Program-made: the position numbers and the translations under genes
In this document: one piece after another, positions 60,060 to 64,000 of the stretch
Layout: each line of letters opens with the position of its first letter
Numbering within the stretch: the stretch's first letter is position 1
Source of the DNA: Romboutsia_C sp015668195
GTDB taxonomy: Bacteria > Bacillota > Clostridia > Peptostreptococcales > Peptostreptococcaceae
Direction: 5' to 3'
NCBI RefSeq assembly: GCF_015668195.1
Contig: NZ_JADPFC010000006.1
Span: forward strand, 1 to 64,000
DNA: 64,000 nucleotides
Notes under the pieces: generated by a model
The model's input: the letters and a program-made list of their open reading frames with translations, nothing else
The model's database searches: none
What the model was told of the DNA's origin: nothing

Positions 60060-60647
60060 TTACATTCCTATTTCTTTAAACTCTCTACTTCCTGGCTTAA
60101 CTAGCTCTATACTTCCTTCTTTACATAAAGGACATTCATCTGCATCATGAACTTCTATATCTAATTTTATAGCACTGTATATTGGCATCCCTATATCGTG
60201 GCTAGTTCTGTTTGCTATACAAGCAACACCTATAACTTCTCCACCTAACTTTTCTAAAGCTTCTTTAGTTTCTATTGTAGACTTACCAGTTGTTACAACA
60301 TCTTCAGCTATTATGATCTTAGCTCCTGGCTTAACTTCAAATCCTCTTCTTAGTTCCATTACTCCATCTTTTCTTTCAGTAAATACTGTTTCTTTATTTA
60401 ATTGTCTTCCTAATTCATAAGAAACTATTACTCCACCCATAGCAGGCCCAACTACTAAATCTATATCTAAACCTTTTATTTGATCGACTACTGTACTTAA
60501 TACTGCTTCAGCATATTGTGGGTATCTTAATACCTTTGCACACTGAACATATCTATTACTATGCTTTCCTGATGATAATAAAAAATGTCCCTCTAATAAC
60601 GCTTCACTTTTCTTTAATATTTCTACTACATCTACTACTTTACTCAT
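60060..60647 (-). CDS. pyrE: Orotate phosphoribosyltransferase
   Basis: It makes OMP from orotate and PRPP. About 195 residues with FLLSSGKHSNRYVQCAK at the start and PRPP loop IIAEDVVTTGKST. A C-terminal DECPLCKEG pair of cysteines is seen in several clostridial forms. The start is the Met after GGAGGG. It is the last gene of pyrBKDE. No pyrF is adjacent, so OMP decarboxylase must be elsewhere. Confidence 0.96.
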   Translation of the reverse strand: MSKVVDVVEILKKSEALLEGHFLLSSGKHSNRYVQCAKVLRYPQYAEAVLSTVVDQIKGLDIDLVVGPAMGGVIVSYELGRQLNKETVFTERKDGVMELRRGFEVKPGAKIIIAEDVVTTGKSTIETKEALEKLGGEVIGVACIANRTSHDIGMPIYSAIKLDIEVHDADECPLCKEGSIELVKPGSREFKEIGM

Positions 60648-60706
60648 ATTTATGCCCTCCAAAATTTATGTTTATTTAATAATTCCCTTTTAATTTAATT
60701 GTATCT

Positions 60707-61609
60707 TTATAATATTCCTCTTATTTCGTCTAAAGTCTTTATTCCTTCTGCTTTCATAAACTTTTCTATTCCATCTATTATCTCAAGTCCTATTTTAGGA
60801 TTTATAAAGTTTGCTGTACCAACTTGTATGCATGTAGAACCTGCCATTATAAATTCTATTGCATCTTTAGCACTTGTTATTCCGCCCATTCCCATTACTG
60901 GAATGTCTACATTTTTACTTACTTCATGAACCATTCTTAGTGCTATTGGCTTTATTGCTGGCCCTGATAGCCCTGCATATATATTATCAAATACAGGCTT
61001 TCTTTTATGTATATCTATTGCAAGAGCTTTAAAAGTATTTACTAAAGATATTCCATCAGCGCCTTCTTCTTCACATACCTTGGCCATTCCTACTATGTCT
61101 TCTGCATTTGGTGATAATTTTATTACTAAAGGTAAGTCAGTTATACTTCTTACTTCTCTTACAACTTCTCTTGCTACTTCATTTTTAATTCCGAAAGCCA
61201 TTCCTCCAGCTTTAACATTTGGACAAGATATGTTTAACTCTATCATGTCTATTGGTTGGTTATTTAATAATTCAACACCTTTTATATAATCTTCTAACGT
61301 TCCACCACCAACATTGGCTATCCTTACTAAGTCTAATTCTTTAAAGAATTGTAATTCATTATCTATAAATCCTTGAACTCCTGGATTTTCTAATCCAACG
61401 CTGTTCATCATACCAGATGGAGTCTCCCATACTCTCATACCAGTATTCCCTTCTCTCTTTTCTAAAGTAAGTCCTTTGCTACTTACTCCTCCAAGTTTTT
61501 GTATATCATAAATTTCGTTATATTCCCTACCGAATCCAAATGTTCCCGATGCCATTACAACAGGATTTTTAAAATCTACCTTACCGAATTTCACTCCTAG
61601 ATTAGCCAT
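60707..61609 (-). CDS. pyrD: Dihydroorotate dehydrogenase, catalytic subunit (PyrDB type)
   Basis: It oxidises dihydroorotate to orotate using FMN. The 300-residue barrel has PVVMASGTFGFGREY, the NISCPN loop with the catalytic Cys of class 1 enzymes, and VMGMGGITSAKDAIEF. It overlaps pyrK by 8 bp, the arrangement of the NAD-linked class 1B heterotetramer, so electrons should pass through PyrK to NAD+. Confidence 0.97.
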   Translation of the reverse strand: MANLGVKFGKVDFKNPVVMASGTFGFGREYNEIYDIQKLGGVSSKGLTLEKREGNTGMRVWETPSGMMNSVGLENPGVQGFIDNELQFFKELDLVRIANVGGGTLEDYIKGVELLNNQPIDMIELNISCPNVKAGGMAFGIKNEVAREVVREVRSITDLPLVIKLSPNAEDIVGMAKVCEEEGADGISLVNTFKALAIDIHKRKPVFDNIYAGLSGPAIKPIALRMVHEVSKNVDIPVMGMGGITSAKDAIEFIMAGSTCIQVGTANFINPKIGLEIIDGIEKFMKAEGIKTLDEIRGIL

Positions 61610-62294
61610 TAAATATCACGTCCTCTCCCCAGAATACTGGCCCATCTTTACATGTCTTTTTATTTCCAAATTGAGTTTTACAAGTACATACTAAACAAGC
61701 TCCAACTCCACAAGCCATATGATTTTCTAATGATACCATTATTCTAGTATCCGTACCTTCTGTCATTTTAACTAATTTTTCCATCATCGGTGTTGGCCCA
61801 CAAGTTAATATATAATCGTATTTATTTACATCTAATATGTCTGTTACAAATGTATTTCCTGTTGCTATATGAACCTCATTACAAACTTCTTCATACTTTT
61901 CTTTTAATATGGCTTCATTTCTAAATCCTAAGTATGCATCACAATTATCTAAGTTCTTAGCTACTAAGTACAGTGGAGCTACTCCAATTCCTCCACCTAC
62001 TAAAGCTATCTTGCCTTCTACTTTTTCATATCCTTTTCCGTATGGTCCTTCTAGTTTTAGAGTATCATTTTCTTGCAATCTGCTTAATATTTCCGTTCCT
62101 TCTCCTACAACTTTATATAAGAATGTTATTCCTTCTTCATCTATATCATGGATACTTATAGGCCTTGAAAGTAATGGATATTTATCCCACGCTCTTAACA
62201 TATAAAATTGACCCATTTCTCCTTCAAATTTACCTGCTACCTTCATAAGGTACATATCTTCGCCTACATATCTATTTTCAATAACTTTATACAT
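61602..62294 (-). CDS. pyrK: Dihydroorotate dehydrogenase electron-transfer subunit
   Basis: The 230-residue subunit of class 1B DHODH has the FAD-binding LLSRPISIHD, the NAD-binding GGGIGVAPLYL, and a C-terminal [2Fe-2S] site CGVGACLVCTC with a fourth Cys in KKTCKDGP. It links PyrD to NAD+. It lies between pyrB and pyrD. Confidence 0.97.
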   Translation of the reverse strand: MYKVIENRYVGEDMYLMKVAGKFEGEMGQFYMLRAWDKYPLLSRPISIHDIDEEGITFLYKVVGEGTEILSRLQENDTLKLEGPYGKGYEKVEGKIALVGGGIGVAPLYLVAKNLDNCDAYLGFRNEAILKEKYEEVCNEVHIATGNTFVTDILDVNKYDYILTCGPTPMMEKLVKMTEGTDTRIMVSLENHMACGVGACLVCTCKTQFGNKKTCKDGPVFWGEDVIFNG

Positions 62295-62324
62295 GTGATT
62301 CTCCCCTCATTTGTCATATGCTAA

Positions 62325-63296
62325 TTAAAGATTTTGTACTAACTCTAATTCTCTTTCTAATACATCTACATTACTTTTTATCCCTAATAATTTCATTATT
62401 AAAGCCATTCTTACAAACATTCCGTATTTTGCTTGTTTAAAATATACAGCTCTTTCATCATCATCTACATCTACGTTTATTTCATTTACTCTTGGTAATG
62501 GATGCATTACTAGCATATCCTTCGATGCATTATTCATTTTAGTTTTATTTAATATATAGTAGTCTTTTAGCTTTTCATACTCTTCTTGATTTTCAAATCT
62601 TTCCCTTTGAACTCTCGTCATATAAAGTATGTCTAATCCTCCAATAACTTCATCTAAATTATTAGTTTCATAATAAGCATGACCTTGCTTTTGTATTTCT
62701 TCTTTGATATATTGTGGCATCTTTAATTCATCTGGAGAAATGAATACAAACTTAGTTCCTTTGTATCTAGCCATTGCTTTTACTAAAGAATGTACCGTTC
62801 TTCCATTTTTTAAGTCTCCACATAATCCTATAGTATGATTTTCTAAACTTCCTTTAAGAGATTTTATTGTTAATAGATCTGTAAGTGTTTGAGTTGGATG
62901 TTGATTTCCCCCATCTCCAGCATTTATAAATGGTACTTCCGTGTATTTTACTGCCTCATTGGCTGAACCTGCTATTGGATGTCTCATAGCTATCACATCT
63001 GCATAGCATGATACTGTCCTTATTGTATCTCCTAGAGATTCCCCTTTTGATACAGATGATGAATTTGGCTCTGAAAAACCTACTACACTTCCGCCCAGTC
63101 TATGCATGGCAGATTCAAAGCTTAATCTTGTTCTTGTTGATGGTTCATAAAATAAGGTTGCGAGTAATTTCCCCTCACATACACGTGAATATTTTGCTGG
63201 ATTGTTTATTATATTTTGAGATAAAGATAGTATCTCGTCTATTTCTTGTATTGAAAAGTCTTCTGGTTGGACTAAATTTCTTCCTTTTAATAACAT
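62325..63296 (-). CDS. pyrB: Aspartate carbamoyltransferase catalytic subunit
   Basis: It joins carbamoyl phosphate and aspartate, the first committed pyrimidine step. The 323-residue protein has the carbamoyl-phosphate loop EPSTRTRLSFESAM, the SSSVSKGES loop, and QHPTQTLTDL. There is no pyrI regulatory subunit after it. It heads pyrBKDE. Its short leader (about 55 nt) carries a PyrR-type hairpin next to the ribosome site, so uridine nucleotides probably act through PyrR. Confidence 0.97.
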   Translation of the reverse strand: MLLKGRNLVQPEDFSIQEIDEILSLSQNIINNPAKYSRVCEGKLLATLFYEPSTRTRLSFESAMHRLGGSVVGFSEPNSSSVSKGESLGDTIRTVSCYADVIAMRHPIAGSANEAVKYTEVPFINAGDGGNQHPTQTLTDLLTIKSLKGSLENHTIGLCGDLKNGRTVHSLVKAMARYKGTKFVFISPDELKMPQYIKEEIQKQGHAYYETNNLDEVIGGLDILYMTRVQRERFENQEEYEKLKDYYILNKTKMNNASKDMLVMHPLPRVNEINVDVDDDERAVYFKQAKYGMFVRMALIMKLLGIKSNVDVLERELELVQNL

Positions 63297-63313
63297 TTTA
63301 TTTTTCCTCCTTG

Positions 63314-63331
63314 TCAGCCTCTCTGGACTGA
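63314..63331 (-). promoter_or_regulatory. PyrR binding hairpin against the pyrB ribosome site
   Basis: On the message, AGUCCAGAGAGGCU fits the PyrR consensus ARUCCNGNGAGGYU exactly. It is closed by UCAG/CUGA and lies one base from the AAGGAGG of pyrB (63306-63312). PyrR-UMP binding would stabilise the hairpin and hinder ribosome binding. I see no terminator in the leader, so control is probably translational. Confidence 0.85.
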
Positions 63332-63359
63332 ATTTAAAAGCATTTTTATTTCTGATTGA

Positions 63360-63388
63360 ATTCTAGCACCTTTTAATATTTATGTCAA
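63360..63388 (-). promoter_or_regulatory. pyrBKDE promoter
   Basis: A -35 TTGACA (63383-63388), a 17-bp spacer and a -10 TAGAAT (63360-63365). It gives a leader of only about 55 nt before pyrB. Confidence 0.85.
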
Positions 63389-63790
63389 TATGTTCCATAA
63401 TTATTATTACAACAAATATAATGACACTATTTCCTAGTTTTGAATATTAATTTTACTTATTATGAAGTAATTCTAATAATAATTACTGCAAATGTTTTGT
63501 GTAGATTTGCACCTAAATACTATATTTAAATGCTGTGAATATTGGTGAATAACAATGAATATAAAATAAATGAATCAAATTGATCAATTCCTAAAGTGTA
63601 ATTTAATTAATGTTCTTATGTTATATTTTTAGTTTATTTTACTTAAAATAAATTGGTATTAGGTTTCTTAATAAAGATATTTATTAGTTAGATTTCAATA
63701 GGTATATTTAATATATGGAAAATTTTGTTTATATATATCAATCATTATGCTAAACTTTTAATTAGATGTAAATTAGAAAGGAGATTTTAT
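63389..63790. other. AT-rich intergenic region before ferritin
   Basis: No gene is visible. A GTAATT-N8-AATTAC inverted repeat (63467-63486) could be an operator for the divergent genes, but it does not clearly match a Fur or PerR box. AAAGGAG at about 63777-63783 is the ferritin ribosome site. Confidence 0.4.
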
Positions 63791-64000
63791 ATGATAAGCG
63801 AAAAATTATTTTCTCAACTTAATGAACAAGTGAATTTTGAATTCTACTCTTCTTATACTTACCTAGGTATGGCAGCATATGCAGAATCTATTGACTTAAG
63901 TGGTTTTGCTAACTTCTTTAGAGTTCAAGCTCAAGAAGAGTTATTCCACGCAATGAAGCTATATGATTATATATTCCAAAAAAACGGTATGGTTAAATTA
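63791..64000 (+). CDS. ftnA: Ferritin, N-terminal part (runs off the window)
   Basis: The 70 residues seen begin MISEKLFSQLNEQVNFEFYS. They include the helix A Glu (NEQVNFEFYSSYTYLGMA) and the helix B ExxH (QAQEELFHAMKLYDYI) of the ferroxidase centre of bacterial non-heme ferritins. The frame is open to the window end, so the other half is missing. It stores iron in the cytoplasm. AAAGGAG precedes the ATG. Confidence 0.93.
   Translation, partial: MISEKLFSQLNEQVNFEFYSSYTYLGMAAYAESIDLSGFANFFRVQAQEELFHAMKLYDYIFQKNGMVKL

Overview
The window is AT-rich DNA from a low-GC Gram-positive anaerobe. It most resembles the Peptostreptococcaceae (Paraclostridium, Romboutsia or Clostridioides-like clostridia). 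Evidence for this is the clostridial 16S rRNA 5' end, the single-chain 1262-residue PurL, paired sigma/DUF4179 genes, a clostridial-type OGG1, and the order pyrBKDE - groESL - guaBA - purECFMNHDL, which I recall (not checked here) as the arrangement near the origin in Clostridioides difficile. Almost all genes run on the minus strand, as does the rRNA operon whose 16S 5' end and promoter begin the window.

Layout. 1-540: 16S 5' end, leader and rrn promoter (minus). 0.8-8 kb: hemolysin III-like protein, then a two-component system, a three-gene ABC exporter and a membrane-anchored HExxH protein. The exporter and HExxH promoters share a 31-bp identical block. 8-11.5 kb: CadA/CadC-type heavy-metal efflux with a clear ArsR operator, divergent from a methionine-rich protein. 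11.7-21.4 kb: mostly uncharacterised genes (a HAD hydrolase, a zinc-ribbon protein, a DUF5685 operon including a protein with a 20-cysteine tail, a phosphoesterase), a PAS-PAS-GGDEF-HD-GYP protein, a short L25-like protein and a MATE transporter. 21.5-26.4 kb: an htpG remnant and two tandem sigma factor/DUF4179 pairs. Between the pairs lies a GC-rich element whose hairpin also occurs in the rrn leader.

26.5-47.7 kb is a purine block: purECFMNHDL, two NCS2/AzgA-type purine permeases, a BMP-family lipoprotein, and guaBA behind a guanine riboswitch. A heme oxygenase, a small membrane protein and a K+ channel sit among them. 47.7-49.6 kb holds larB and larC; larC is split by a textbook -1 slippery run. 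49.8-54.9 kb: a BltD-like acetyltransferase, groESL with CIRCE, cardiolipin synthase and OGG1. 55-56.4 kb: the overlapping dgk/dck salvage kinases. 56.5-60 kb: a cation/proton antiporter and a YeiH exporter with a divergent LysR regulator. 60-63.4 kb: pyrBKDE with a PyrR-type RNA hairpin against the pyrB ribosome binding site. The window ends inside a ferritin gene.

Taken together, this is largely a nucleotide-metabolism region (de novo purine and pyrimidine synthesis, salvage and uptake) carrying three different RNA or protein switches. Stress, envelope and metal-response modules are inserted around it. I see no prophage, insertion sequence, CRISPR array or tRNA gene. The least explained parts are the two-component/ABC/HExxH regulon, the DUF5685 operon and the repeated rrn-leader hairpin.
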